The notes below the pieces were generated by a model that was not told the origin of the DNA, did no database searches, and worked only from the letters and a program-made list of their open reading frames with translations. DNA of 64,000 nucleotides from Proteles cristata cristata (Eukaryota > Chordata > Mammalia > Carnivora > Hyaenidae). Location: positions 558,001 through 622,000 of the forward strand of contig JAESUZ010000756.1 in NCBI GenBank assembly GCA_017311185.1. Reading direction: 5' to 3'. The position numbers and the translations under genes were made by a program. This document shows, piece by piece, positions 61,431-62,015 of this stretch (position 1 is its first letter; every line of letters begins with the position of its first letter).

Positions 61431-62015
61431 AGAAGTAAATAAAACTTTAAAAAAATTTTTATTTGACTGTTTCTTATGTATTACATATGGTTCACGGTAA
61501 TTAGGCACTAGCTATGTGTATGTGCTTTGAAATCTTCCTCAAATGTTTAATGCTGCCATGGTAGCCAGTGATATTAATGCTAATGAATAAATGACAGTTA
61601 CTAAAAATCCCCACTGACTCAAGACTTTAGTTAGTGCATAATTTTTTCCAGGAGCTTTTTTTTTCCACAGTAAAAGAGGATGGGAAGAAAGTTCTGCATA
61701 CTCCCTCACACTGGAAGTGAAAGTTGATGACATTTTTCCACATTCATAAATAATGACAGCCTCAGAAATCAAACAGAGATTTTTTTTTTTTAAACCCTGG
61801 CTTGAAGTCAGGGCATTATGACAGAGTTAACTCTTGGAATTATTAAATGCTAAATGCAATATGTCAATGTTTGGATGAGTTATGCTTTTCATCTTTGTCT
61901 TTGAATTTGGCAGTCTGAAGTTAAAAACAAAGCATTGAGATTGGAAGAACTTCATTGCAAAGTTAACAGTCTTAAAGAATTAACTAAAAATCCAGAAACA
62001 CCACCAGACCTTCAG
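16..62015 (+). CDS. SYNE1: SYNE1 (nesprin-1), internal part: 32 consecutive exons
   Basis: Thirty-two exons on the + strand join into one open frame of 5,478 nt (1,826 residues). The order and wording of the translated exons match mammalian nesprin-1 from about residue 400 to 2,200 as I recall the protein. Nesprin-1 is a giant spectrin-repeat protein of the outer nuclear membrane. Its N-terminal calponin-homology pair binds actin and its C-terminal KASH segment binds SUN proteins in the perinuclear space, forming the LINC complex that couples nucleus to cytoskeleton, notably in muscle and cerebellum. Only the rod is encoded here: long helical repeats rich in Glu, Lys, Gln and Leu with recurrent Trp anchors. 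There is no signal peptide, membrane segment or catalytic motif. Introns are GT-AG except one GC-AG. No frameshift, stop or retroposed copy is seen. Human SYNE1 truncating variants cause recessive cerebellar ataxia (SCAR8/ARCA1), and other variants are linked to Emery-Dreifuss-type muscular dystrophy. Confidence 0.97.
129..677 (+). other. Intron 1, no recognisable element
   Basis: 549 nt between exons 1 and 2. AT-rich unique sequence with short T runs. I recognise no repeat, RNA or open frame of value. Confidence 0.8.
678..846 (+). CDS. SYNE1: SYNE1 exon 2 (residues 38-94)
   Basis: Acceptor TTTCTAG ends at 677, donor GTAAGT at 847. Reads (R)FHFVSSTSELHLMKM ... WIIKYGRRESVELLLQNYI and ends on a codon boundary. 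An upstream in-frame stretch from 547 is intron read-through and not coding. The Leu-rich middle and the Trp are typical of a spectrin-like helix. Confidence 0.96.
3065..3097 (+). repeat. (AAT)n microsatellite
   Basis: About eleven uninterrupted TAA/AAT units. Intronic and likely length-polymorphic. Confidence 0.9.
4315..4530 (+). mobile_element. Feline-type tRNA-Lys SINE (SINEC_Fc-like)
   Basis: tRNA-like head with TTAAGCGTCCGACTTTGGCT, then the CT-rich block and AATAAATAAAACATT tail. The first ten or so bases of the head are missing. Direct repeats AATTAATTACC flank it at 4304-4314 and 4531-4541 (11 bp, perfect). Confidence 0.9.
5691..5906 (-). mobile_element. Feline-type tRNA-Lys SINE
   Basis: Antisense copy: TTTATTTATTTTTGAGAGAG at the left end and CACCCAGGCACCCC at the right. 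Flanked by GTAATTTTA on both sides. Confidence 0.9.
6432..6528 (+). CDS. SYNE1: SYNE1 exon 3 (residues 95-127)
   Basis: Acceptor CCCCCTTTCTAG ends at 6431, donor GTAAAA at 6529, a weaker donor because it lacks G at +5. Reads SFIENSKFFEQYEVTYQILK ... MYVKADGS plus one G that joins the next exon to give Val. A TG microsatellite lies about 200 bases downstream. Confidence 0.96.
6529..7286 (+). other. Intron 3 (758 nt)
   Basis: Contains a TG microsatellite. The remainder is unique AT-rich sequence without a feature I can name. Confidence 0.8.
6726..6762 (+). repeat. (TG)n microsatellite
   Basis: Uninterrupted TG tract of about 18 units, starting 198 bases after the exon 3 donor. In RNA it becomes a UG repeat, a known binding site for TDP-43 and CELF proteins. 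Confidence 0.95.
7287..7489 (+). CDS. SYNE1: SYNE1 exon 4 (residues 127-194)
   Basis: Acceptor TTTGTTTTAG ends at 7286, donor GTAAGA at 7490. Reads (V)EEAENVMKFMNETTAQW ... ASLQAWLEDAEKMLSQSEHAKK, ending on a codon boundary. The block LQAWLEDAEKML is a classic spectrin-repeat helix A start, and NWDRYG lies at the end of the preceding helix C. Confidence 0.97.
7490..9390 (+). other. Intron 4 (1.9 kb)
   Basis: One SINE at 8960-9182. The 7490-8959 stretch is AT-rich and I see no recognisable element in it. Confidence 0.8.
8960..9182 (-). mobile_element. Feline-type tRNA-Lys SINE with long poly-A
   Basis: Antisense copy that opens with a T run of over 20 bases (its A tail) and ends GAGCCACCCAGGCTCCC. 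CCAAGCTGTT is repeated on both sides as target duplication. Confidence 0.9.
9391..9555 (+). CDS. SYNE1: SYNE1 exon 5 (residues 195-249)
   Basis: Acceptor TATCATTTAG ends at 9390, donor GTATGT at 9556. Reads DFFRNLPHWIQQH ... LKQQLLLLNGRWRELFMEVKQ. It is 55 whole codons with both ends in phase 0. GRWRELFMEV is the Trp-centred helix C motif of a spectrin repeat. First of a run of eight exons that are exact multiples of three. Confidence 0.97.
9556..9986 (+). other. Intron 5 (431 nt), nothing recognised
   Basis: Unique sequence with a good TTCTCTTCCCTTTTCTTAACAG acceptor region at the end. No repeat identified. Confidence 0.8.
9987..10139 (+). CDS. SYNE1: SYNE1 exon 6 (residues 250-300)
   Basis: Acceptor CTTAACAG ends at 9986, donor GTGAGG at 10140. 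Reads YARADEMDRMKKEYGDC ... SFINVKLLIQDLE, 51 whole codons, phase 0 at both ends. Helical and charged, continuing the repeat begun in exon 5. Confidence 0.96.
10140..11347 (+). other. Intron 6 (1.2 kb)
   Basis: One antisense SINE near the start. 10520-11347 is AT-rich with no recognised element. Confidence 0.8.
10320..10519 (-). mobile_element. tRNA-Lys SINE, somewhat diverged
   Basis: Left end TTTATTTGAGAGAGAATGAG, right end GAGCCACCCAGGCGCCCC. An imperfect ATTTGAA-type repeat on both sides is the probable target duplication. Confidence 0.88.
11348..11491 (+). CDS. SYNE1: SYNE1 exon 7 (residues 301-348)
   Basis: Acceptor CCATGCAG ends at 11347, donor GTGGGA at 11492. Reads DIEQRVPVMDAQYKMITKTA ... 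MSGLKEQLTK, 48 whole codons, phase 0. DIEQRVPVMDAQY is strongly conserved in mammalian nesprin-1. Confidence 0.96.
12725..12949 (-). mobile_element. tRNA-Lys SINE with GA repeat
   Basis: Antisense SINE whose CT-rich block has grown into a (GA)n tract of about 15 units near 12765-12792. It ends GAGCCACCCAGGCACCC. AAAGCA..CTGAT repeats flank it imperfectly. Confidence 0.88.
13337..13516 (+). mobile_element. Older carnivore tRNA-Lys SINE
   Basis: Starts GGGCCACCTGGGTGTCTCAG, carries the CTGACTCTTGCTTTTGGCTC variant of the head seen in older CAN SINE types, lacks the long feline body, and ends in about 18 A. The flanks share GGTAATA and ACAAGTG-like words. Confidence 0.85.
13652..13881 (+). mobile_element. 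Young feline SINE (SINEC_Fc-like)
   Basis: Near-consensus head (GGCGCCTGGGTGGCTTAG), CTGACTGCCAGCTCAG body, CT block, AATAAATAAAACATT and A tail. Flanked by a perfect 18 bp duplication, AAGACTTGTGTGCTTGGG, at 13634-13651 and 13882-13899, so the insertion is probably recent. Confidence 0.95.
14434..14607 (+). CDS. SYNE1: SYNE1 exon 8 (residues 349-406)
   Basis: Acceptor GTTTTTACAG ends at 14433, donor GTAAGG at 14608. Reads VKECSSPLLYESRQLLIPLE ... EAQSSPLFKQKHQ, 58 whole codons, phase 0. The region PLEELEKQM is a coiled-coil-like helix. Confidence 0.97.
14916..15137 (-). mobile_element. Feline-type tRNA-Lys SINE
   Basis: T-rich left end, GAGAGAGAGAGGGAG block, right end GCCACACAGGCGCCCC. 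The 15 bp flanking repeat TATAA(T/C)CTGTGTCTT (14901 and 15138) differs at one base. Confidence 0.92.
15450..15640 (+). mobile_element. Probable MIR remnant
   Basis: Diverged words in MIR order: TTTCCTCACCTTAAAATT, ATTACCTAGATTG, GTTGTGAAGATTACATTAG and ATAGCACATAGTGGCACCTA. No tail or duplication is left. Confidence 0.55.
16785..16943 (+). CDS. SYNE1: SYNE1 exon 9 (residues 407-459)
   Basis: Acceptor TTTCCCTGTAG ends at 16784, donor GTAAGC at 16944. Reads ELSACQESCKKAMTQIEKGS ... LHRQTTEAHGAFQ, 53 whole codons, phase 0. The following intron is only 299 nt. Confidence 0.96.
17243..17407 (+). CDS. SYNE1: SYNE1 exon 10 (residues 460-514)
   Basis: Acceptor ...AAATCAAG ends at 17242: it has a short pyrimidine tract and an A before the AG, so it is on the weak side. 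Donor GTGAGT at 17408. Reads NMMKKIGDWKKHVETNSRLM ... NPEDLLRKHT, 55 whole codons, phase 0. Confidence 0.95.
17408..19041 (+). other. Intron 10 (1.6 kb)
   Basis: Contains an antisense MaLR LTR at about 18205-18569. 17408-18200 and 18570-19041 show no other feature. Confidence 0.8.
18205..18569 (-). mobile_element. MaLR (MST/MLT1-type) solo LTR, antisense
   Basis: Read on the - strand it follows the MaLR LTR layout: CATATGTTGAGTTCC near the 5' end, GTGTGATCATATTTG, TAGCGTCCTTATAGG, ACAGTGAGAAG, CTGTGAGAAAATCAAC and TTATGGCAGCCC at the 3' end. Old and diverged, with no coding part. An ancient endogenous retrovirus-like relic. Confidence 0.75.
19042..19176 (+). CDS. SYNE1: SYNE1 exon 11 (residues 515-559)
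   Basis: Acceptor CTCCATGCTAG ends at 19041, donor GTGAGT at 19177. Reads EFFSQLDQRVLNAFLKACDE ... LQEAVRKLHKQWK, 45 whole codons, phase 0. HKQWK is the Trp anchor near a repeat's helix C. Confidence 0.97.
19818..19915 (-). mobile_element. Severely 5'-truncated L1 (98 bp) with 17 bp target duplication
   Basis: A (TTTA)n left end (the A-rich tail read in antisense) followed by the feline L1 3' end words AGTTTATTGCCAAGTTGG and AACACCCAGTGCTCATC. TTTGAGCTAGGATTTTA stands at 19801-19817 and again, without change, at 19916-19932. Confidence 0.9.
20611..20820 (+). mobile_element. Feline-type tRNA-Lys SINE
   Basis: GGGGCACCTGGGTGGTTCAG head, CTGTGCTGCCATCTCAG body, CT block, A/T-rich tail. AAATACCATAGG flanks both sides. 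Confidence 0.92.
21040..21260 (+). mobile_element. Probable MIR remnant
   Basis: Scattered MIR-like words: CTACCTCACAGGGTCGTTGA at 21075 and, further on, TGACCTGTAAAATAGGAATATTAAT. Strongly diverged and in mixed order. Confidence 0.4.
21473..21631 (+). CDS. SYNE1: SYNE1 exon 12 (residues 560-612)
   Basis: Acceptor GGGACACAG ends at 21472, donor GTACGT at 21632. Reads DLQGEAPYHLLHLKIDVEKN ... SEKIIKEHR, 53 whole codons, phase 0. The 201 nt intron that follows is the shortest in the window. Confidence 0.97.
21833..22041 (+). CDS. SYNE1: SYNE1 exon 13 (residues 613-682)
   Basis: Acceptor TTGCTCGTTAG ends at 21832, donor GTAGTT at 22042 (weak after position +2). Reads IFFSDKGPHHLCEKRLQLIE ... 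MEDPDKWKGYTS plus AG that is completed to Arg by the next exon. Cysteines lie near both ends of the exon. No stop in frame. Confidence 0.95.
22042..22647 (+). other. Intron 13 (606 nt), nothing recognised
   Basis: Moderately GC-rich centre (22240-22500) with CCTCAGGGG and CCCCAG words. No repeat or gene identified. Confidence 0.75.
22648..22756 (+). CDS. SYNE1: SYNE1 exon 14 (residues 682-718)
   Basis: Acceptor GTCATTTCAG ends at 22647, donor GTTAGT at 22757 (T at +3 is unusual). Reads (R)ISEFSSWISAKDTQLK ... TANHGEVKHAVE, ending in phase 0. SEFSSWIS marks the start of a repeat's helix A. Confidence 0.95.
22757..24361 (+). other. Intron 14 (1.6 kb), nothing recognised
   Basis: Unique sequence. 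The overlapping open frames near 23550-23900 on both strands have no homology that I recognise and no splice or start context. Confidence 0.75.
24362..24526 (+). CDS. SYNE1: SYNE1 exon 15 (residues 719-773)
   Basis: Acceptor TTTTACTCCAG ends at 24361, donor GTATGC at 24527. Reads EIRNGVTAKGETLNWLKSRL ... LAKLSSSFKALVALLSE, 55 whole codons, phase 0 at both ends. Confidence 0.97.
24817..25025 (+). mobile_element. MIR
   Basis: Good MIR order: AACACAGGCTTGGGAGTTAA, TTAACTCTGATAGC, TGTAACCTTGACCTTGTCAT, TTTAACATTCCTGGGCCTC, then AAGTGCCTGATAGTAAATGC at the 3' side. Confidence 0.8.
25066..25262 (-). mobile_element. tRNA-Lys SINE, right end truncated or converted
   Basis: Antisense SINE whose right end reads CACATGCTCAGGCGGCC instead of TTAACCAACTGAGCCACCCAGGCGCC, so part of the tRNA head is deleted. 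Immediately followed by a second SINE. Confidence 0.85.
25280..25510 (-). mobile_element. Young feline SINE (SINEC_Fc-like)
   Basis: Near-consensus antisense copy ending GACTAAGCCACCCAGGCGCC. AAGACCTACTCTTTTA is present at 25264-25279 and 25511-25526, a perfect 16 bp target duplication. Confidence 0.93.
25513..25552 (+). repeat. 20 bp tandem duplication
   Basis: GACCTACTCTTTTAAACTTC is present twice in perfect tandem (25513-25532, 25533-25552), directly after the SINE. The first copy overlaps the SINE target duplication. Confidence 0.95.
26262..26278 (+). repeat. Short (CA)n tract
   Basis: About eight CA units, short and intronic. Confidence 0.8.
27497..27664 (+). CDS. SYNE1: SYNE1 exon 16 (residues 774-829)
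   Basis: Acceptor GAAAATCTAG ends at 27496, donor GTAGGA at 27665. Reads VEKMLSNFGDCVQYKEIVKS ... NLFEAQQLLLHHQ, 56 whole codons, phase 0. Confidence 0.97.
28371..28396 (+). repeat. (AT)n microsatellite
   Basis: Thirteen AT units abutting the A-tail side of an antisense SINE. Confidence 0.9.
28397..28608 (-). mobile_element. tRNA-Lys SINE, diverged
   Basis: Left end TTTATTTTTGAGAGAGAGGG with a CAGA microsatellite inside; the middle is shortened (CTGTCAGCACAGAGCC missing). Right end GAGCCACCCAGGCACTCC. TATTAAGAGTAT occurs on both sides. Confidence 0.87.
29440..29610 (+). CDS. SYNE1: SYNE1 exon 17 (residues 830-886)
   Basis: Acceptor CTGCTTCCAG ends at 29439, donor GTAGGA at 29611. Reads QKTKRISAKKRDVQQQIAQA ... 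RSREKQERRIQ, 57 whole codons, phase 0. Very rich in Arg, Lys, Gln and Glu and predicted as one long helix. GC content is raised compared with neighbouring exons. Confidence 0.97.
29745..29915 (-). mobile_element. MIR remnant, antisense
   Basis: Antisense MIR words: ATCATCACATTAATCTTAGG, GAACTTACCCAAAGTCGCAG, AAAGCCAGAATTTTAATCCA. Diverged but in order. Confidence 0.65.
30217..30447 (-). mobile_element. Feline-type tRNA-Lys SINE
   Basis: T-rich left end, GAGAGAGAGAGAGACAGC block, GACGCGGGGCTCGAACCCAC body and CACCCAAGCGCCCC right end. CAGAGT(G/A)AAA-type repeats flank it. Confidence 0.92.
30635..30775 (+). CDS. SYNE1: SYNE1 exon 18 (residues 887-933)
   Basis: Acceptor CAAATTTAG ends at 30634, donor GTATAT at 30776. 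Reads VTLRKWERFETNKETVVRYL ... SLSSELEQTK, 47 whole codons, phase 0. RKWERF starts a spectrin-type helix. Followed by a 3.5 kb intron. Confidence 0.97.
30960..31560 (+). mobile_element. Probable L2 LINE remnant
   Basis: A weak but extended likeness to L2-type sequence: CTCTCTGAAGGCAATAC, AACTTGAAGGGAGGTAAGAC, AGCATTCCTATAATGG, GTTCTTAAAGG, GAAAGACTGG, GGTCATGGAGATGG. Family assignment rests on memory. Confidence 0.45.
32310..32470 (-). mobile_element. MIR remnant, antisense
   Basis: ATAAATAAGGAAATATAAGA, ATTTTATCCAAGATCTCAGG, TTACTAACTGGTAAGATTGG and GATTCAAACCTCAGAGGTCT follow antisense MIR order. Confidence 0.6.
33575..33705 (-). mobile_element. MIR remnant, antisense
   Basis: ATTCACCAAAGTCAAACAAC, TAGTAATTTGCAAATCCAGG and TTTGAATGG fit the antisense MIR core. 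Confidence 0.55.
34305..34465 (+). CDS. SYNE1: SYNE1 exon 19 (residues 934-987)
   Basis: Acceptor CTTTTTCTAG ends at 34304, donor GTATGT at 34466. Reads EFSKRTEGIAVQAENLVKEA ... VKKLEDTLEE plus GA, completed to Asp by the next exon. It contains a QLLQQQ tract. Confidence 0.96.
34466..36411 (+). other. Intron 19 (1.9 kb), no element recognised
   Basis: AT-rich sequence without SINE, LINE or microsatellite that I can identify. This is the longest repeat-poor intron in a repeat-rich window. Confidence 0.75.
36412..36562 (+). CDS. SYNE1: SYNE1 exon 20 (residues 987-1037)
   Basis: Acceptor GTTAATTTTAG ends at 36411, donor GTGACC at 36563 (G absent at +5, hence weak). Reads (D)IKTMEMVKNKWDHFGNN ... 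SAMDMQINQIK, phase 0 at the end. KWDHFGNNFETLSVWI is a textbook helix C to helix A junction between two spectrin repeats. Confidence 0.96.
36563..39661 (+). other. Intron 20 (3.1 kb)
   Basis: Only one ancient DNA-transposon piece (38955-39090) is recognisable. The rest is AT-rich and has no lineage-specific SINE. Confidence 0.75.
38955..39090 (-). mobile_element. MER5-type (hAT-Charlie) fragment
   Basis: CTGTTAGAAATGCAAAGTCT, GGCCTCACCTTAGACCTGCT, GAGTCTGAGTCCCTGTGG and CCCAGGTGATCCTAAT are in MER5A order. The strand label follows my memory of the consensus orientation. Confidence 0.65.
39662..39889 (+). CDS. SYNE1: SYNE1 exon 21 (residues 1038-1113)
   Basis: Acceptor TAAATATTAG ends at 39661, donor GTAAGA at 39890. 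Reads VTIQEIESKIGCITELEEAA ... QQKFEETLRK, 76 whole codons, phase 0. In human the position of Trp in RRYWEEL is, from memory, Gly; this is worth checking, since Trp is the usual residue in spectrin helix C. Confidence 0.97.
39890..40281 (+). other. Intron 21 (392 nt), nothing recognised
   Basis: AT-rich sequence with a TATATA patch at 40149-40170. Confidence 0.8.
40282..40380 (+). CDS. SYNE1: SYNE1 exon 22 (residues 1114-1146)
   Basis: Acceptor AATGTTTTAG ends at 40281, donor GTAAGA at 40381. Reads IQKSVSEFEDKLADPIKICS ... YKILQEHM, 33 whole codons, phase 0. The smallest exon in the window (99 nt). Confidence 0.96.
40894..41107 (+). mobile_element. Feline-type tRNA-Lys SINE
   Basis: GGGGTGCCTGGGTGGCTCAG head, near-consensus body, AATAAATAAAACATTTTT tail. 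AAATGTATT stands at 40885-40893 and 41108-41116. Confidence 0.93.
41290..41495 (+). mobile_element. Older carnivore tRNA-Lys SINE
   Basis: GGGCACCTGGGAGGCTCAGT head with the GGCTCTTGGTTTCAGCTC variant, GGAGCCTGCTTGGAATTCTC body and AAATAAATAAACTT tail. More diverged than its neighbours. Confidence 0.87.
41586..41807 (+). mobile_element. tRNA-Lys SINE
   Basis: GGGGCACCTCGGTGGCTCAG head, diverged body, 12-A tail. Perfect 13 bp flanking repeat GTTAACTAAGTCA at 41573-41585 and 41808-41820. Confidence 0.92.
42079..42566 (-). mobile_element. L1 3' end with 5' inversion (twin-primed)
   Basis: From 42079 to about 42465 the feline L1 3' end is read in antisense (AAGTTAGTTAACATACAGTG, GACACCCAGTGCTCATCCCC, TTGCTTAGCATAATACCCTC). 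At about 42465 it switches to sense L1 (AACAATAGCCAAATTATGG, GATGAGTGGATAAAGAAGAT, CAATGGAATACTACTT). The two parts are adjacent in L1. CCCATAT flanks the whole at 42072-42078 and 42567-42573. Confidence 0.88.
42948..43138 (+). CDS. SYNE1: SYNE1 exon 23 (residues 1147-1210), GC-rich
   Basis: Acceptor CTAATGTTAG ends at 42947, donor GTGAGC at 43139. Reads DLCQALEALSSAVTAASASA ... ENLLAHWQ plus AG. It is much richer in G+C than its neighbours, with about 15 CpG in 191 bases, and very Ala-rich. The middle (AQKVAPRVASAGQEAAALQQ) differs noticeably from the human sequence as I remember it, while both ends are conserved. The frame is intact, so it is coding and not degenerate. Confidence 0.95.
43139..43512 (+). 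other. Intron 23 (374 nt), nothing recognised
   Basis: Unique sequence. No repeat seen. Confidence 0.8.
43513..43636 (+). CDS. SYNE1: SYNE1 exon 24 (residues 1210-1251), ends at a GC donor
   Basis: Acceptor TTTCTTTAG ends at 43512. Reads (R)LEKELSTFLTWLERCEA ... VKVESELQSIQ. The exon ends CAG followed by GCAAGT at 43637, the consensus of a GC-AG intron, because the mammalian protein continues VEGELQ-IQ into ALQNE. A GT donor (AAG/GTAGAG) lies 27 bases upstream at 43610 in the same phase; using it would drop nine residues. Confidence 0.93.
43637..44810 (+). other. Intron 24 (1.2 kb), GC-AG type
   Basis: Begins GCAAGT and ends TTCTTTCAG. No recognised repeat in the interior. Overlapping antisense open frames at 43884-44221 have no support. 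Confidence 0.85.
44811..44977 (+). CDS. SYNE1: SYNE1 exon 25 (residues 1252-1307)
   Basis: Acceptor GGTTCTTTCAG ends at 44810, donor GTTGGG at 44978 (weak at +3 and +4). Reads ALQNEVVAQASIYSNLLQLK ... DERWRDLPQIISK plus AG. DERWRDL is the helix C Trp motif. Confidence 0.95.
45110..46137 (+). mobile_element. L1 LINE 3' end, sense, 5'-truncated
   Basis: End of the L1 ORF2 region and the 3' untranslated part: ATGGGAGAAGATATTTGCAA, AGGAAAATGCAAACTAAAAC, GTGTTGGTGAGGATGTGGAG, GCAAACTGGTGCAGCCACTG, GAAATCTTGCCATTTGCAAC, ACCTGAAACTAACACTTATG. Many stops interrupt any reading frame, so it is inactive. Confidence 0.92.
46138..46374 (-). mobile_element. tRNA-Lys SINE inserted at the L1 tail
   Basis: Antisense SINE (TTTATTTAAATATTTTATTA... 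to GAGCCACCCAGGTGCACC) lying against the L1 3' end. The words GAATAAAAATTTTA and GAAATTAAAATTTA on its two sides look like a diverged target duplication inside the L1 tail. Confidence 0.88.
46924..46944 (+). repeat. G-rich run
   Basis: Four G runs within about 20 bases, a possible G-quadruplex on the coding strand of intron 25. Confidence 0.6.
47206..47359 (+). CDS. SYNE1: SYNE1 exon 26 (residues 1307-1358)
   Basis: Acceptor CTCTACCTAG ends at 47205 after a good pyrimidine tract; donor GTAAAG at 47360. Reads (R)ISFLQSVVSEHQQFDEL ... DHQVAFTRHK, phase 0 at the end. HQQFDELLLSFSVWIKLFL is a helix C/helix A linker of two repeats. Confidence 0.96.
47686..48340 (-). mobile_element. Probable endogenous-retrovirus LTR, antisense (right border uncertain)
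   Basis: On the - strand there is a TTATAAACC TATA-like box near 47890, an AATAAA signal near 47788 (CTCTAATAAACTTG), about 100 bases of U5-like sequence and an end ATCCCGCAACA at 47686. That is the R-U5 layout of a retroviral LTR. No gag, pol or env is present, and the open frame of 171 codons on the + strand is incidental. Confidence 0.55.
48500..48610 (+). mobile_element. Possible L2/MIR remnant
   Basis: TTATTGAGCACTCACTTTGT followed by GCCAGCTTTGCTAA resembles the L2/MIR 3' core. Short and diverged. Confidence 0.45.
49633..49679 (+). repeat. (GT)n microsatellite
   Basis: About 23 GT units interrupted once by AT at 49664-49666. Likely polymorphic. Confidence 0.95.
50306..50527 (-). mobile_element. 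tRNA-Lys SINE just upstream of exon 27
   Basis: Antisense SINE (TTATTTATTTTGAGAGAGAG to GAGCCACCCAGGCGCCC) flanked by TTTAAAATG at 50297-50305 and 50528-50536. Its right end is 94 bases from the exon 27 acceptor. Confidence 0.92.
50622..51250 (+). CDS. SYNE1: SYNE1 exon 27 (residues 1359-1568), largest exon
   Basis: Acceptor CTTCCCTTCCAG ends at 50621, donor GTGGGA at 51251. Reads DHEAEVESKKGELQSLQDHL ... LKEPTRQALQQ plus AG, 209 codons and two bases. This is far larger than its neighbours and covers about two spectrin repeats with no intron. Its first third is GC-rich, its middle AT-rich. An antisense SINE ends 94 bases before the acceptor. The long antisense reading frame over it is a shadow. 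Confidence 0.97.
51504..51714 (-). mobile_element. tRNA-Lys SINE, diverged
   Basis: Left A/T-rich end, TTCTTTTTGAGAGAGTAAGC, right end GAGCCACCCAGGTGCCCC. TTATCTATTTT and TTATCTGTTTT flank it. Confidence 0.88.
51821..52041 (+). mobile_element. Feline-type tRNA-Lys SINE
   Basis: GGGCGCCTGGGTGGCTCTGT head, near-consensus body, AAATAAATAAAAACATTAAA tail. ATATGAG(A/G)GTGTTCC occurs on both sides. Confidence 0.93.
52449..52657 (-). mobile_element. tRNA-Lys SINE
   Basis: TGTTTATTCATTTACTTTGA left part, GAGCATGAGCAGGGGAGG block, right end GAGCCACCCAGTCACCCC. A few bases of the head (TTAACC) are lost. Confidence 0.87.
53260..53400 (+). mobile_element. Probable MIR remnant
   Basis: GTTGGGCAAATTGCCTGTCT, CAGATAATGATAATGCCTGC, GAGAACTAAATGGAATAATG and CATGTGCACTCACTT follow MIR order. 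Confidence 0.6.
53804..54028 (+). mobile_element. tRNA-Lys SINE
   Basis: AGGGTGCCTGCGTGGCTCAG head, CT-rich block, AAAGTAAATAAGTG tail. It ends about 93 bases before exon 28. Confidence 0.9.
54122..54301 (+). CDS. SYNE1: SYNE1 exon 28 (residues 1568-1628)
   Basis: Acceptor TTAATTCACAG ends at 54121, donor GTAAGT at 54302 (consensus). Reads (R)LRVFNQLEDELNSHEHE ... VTWDDTKRLIHE plus AA, completed to Asn by the next exon. Confidence 0.97.
55029..55260 (-). mobile_element. Young feline SINE inserted in L1
   Basis: (TTTTA)n left end, near-consensus body, right end CACCCAGGCGCCCC. Perfect 12 bp duplication TATTCACTTTTA at 55017-55028 and 55261-55272. Confidence 0.95.
55580..55797 (+). mobile_element. 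Feline-type tRNA-Lys SINE
   Basis: GGGGTGCCTGGGTGGCTAAG head, CACGTCGGGCTCTGTGCTGA body, AAATAAATAAACCTAAAAAA tail. Confidence 0.92.
56465..56615 (+). CDS. SYNE1: SYNE1 exon 29 (residues 1628-1678)
   Basis: Acceptor TTATCATAG ends at 56464, donor GTAATA at 56616. Reads (N)QGQCCGLIDLMRDYQNL ... DQEDLKWALSK, ending in phase 0. A SINE begins only 25 bases after the exon. A second AG four bases into the exon would break the frame if used. Confidence 0.95.
56616..57166 (+). other. Intron 29 (551 nt)
   Basis: A SINE fills 56641-56843, starting 25 bases after the donor. The rest is unique sequence with a TTTTG run at 56980. Confidence 0.85.
56641..56843 (+). mobile_element. Older carnivore tRNA-Lys SINE close to a splice donor
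   Basis: AGGGGTGCCTGGGTGGCTCA head with the CGGCTCTTGATCTTGGCTC variant, GTGCCTGCTTGGGACTCTC body, AAATAAATAAAGC and A12 tail. Confidence 0.9.
57167..57325 (+). CDS. SYNE1: SYNE1 exon 30 (residues 1679-1731)
   Basis: Acceptor TCTGTCCACAG ends at 57166, donor GTAAGA at 57326. Reads HETAKNEMCNKQKELDNFTS ... MESTVDRWLD, 53 whole codons, phase 0. Confidence 0.97.
57725..57815 (+). mobile_element. MIR core
   Basis: TTCCTGCTCTGTCATTTACT, AGTTGTGTGATCAGAGAACA and AGTCACTTGATCTCTCTGAA match the MIR core region. Confidence 0.75.
58021..58240 (+). mobile_element. tRNA-Lys SINE
   Basis: TTGGAGTGTCTGGGTGGCTC head, CATGTCAGGCTCTGTGCTGA body, AAAAATAAATAGACATTAAA tail. Confidence 0.9.
58777..58959 (+). 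CDS. SYNE1: SYNE1 exon 31 (residues 1732-1792)
   Basis: Acceptor TTCTATCCCAG ends at 58776, donor GTAAAT at 58960. Reads VSEKIEENMDRLRASLTIWG ... VRAEEFLKEFE, 61 whole codons, phase 0. Confidence 0.97.
59048..59077 (+). pseudogene. U6 snRNA 5' fragment (retroposed, 3'-truncated)
   Basis: GTGCTCGCTTCAGCAGCACA then TATACTAAA matches the first 29 or so bases of U6 snRNA with one change (A for G at base 12). The remaining three quarters of U6 is absent. TTCATTCTTT stands directly beside it on both sides (59037-59046 and 59078-59087), as expected of a target duplication. Too short to be functional. Confidence 0.88.
59525..59960 (+). mobile_element. L2 LINE 3' remnant, split by a SINE
   Basis: CATTTGTTTATTCACTCATC before the SINE, then TGTCAGATACTGTTTTAGAC, ACTGAGAATAAATAGTAAAC and AAAGTCCCTATCCTCATGGC after it, in L2 order. 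Confidence 0.7.
59563..59769 (-). mobile_element. tRNA-Lys SINE inside L2
   Basis: Antisense SINE, GTTTATTTTTGAGAGAGAGC to GAGCCACCCAGGTGCCCC. CAGATTCTT at 59554-59562 and 59770-59778 is the target duplication. Confidence 0.93.
61229..61453 (+). mobile_element. Young feline SINE with long CT tract
   Basis: GGGGCGCCTGGGTGGCTCAG head, near-consensus body, then (TC)n of about 13 units at 61404-61431 followed by AGAAGTAAATAAAAC. AATTTTATTTGA-type repeats flank it. Confidence 0.94.
61914..62015 (+). CDS. SYNE1: SYNE1 exon 32, last in window (residues 1793-1826)
   Basis: Acceptor GAATTTGGCAG ends at 61913, donor GTAAGT at 62016. Reads SEVKNKALRLEELHCKVNSL ... NPETPPDLQ, 34 whole codons, phase 0. 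The known protein goes on with an exon encoding FIEADLMQKL, which is not found before position 64000. Confidence 0.96.

Larger units (their letters stand above)
58960..61913 (+). other. Intron 31 (3 kb)
   Basis: Holds a U6 snRNA fragment, an L2 split by a SINE, and a second SINE. 60080-61200 is unique sequence with a short TG tract at 60769-60782 and nothing else I can name. Confidence 0.8.
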
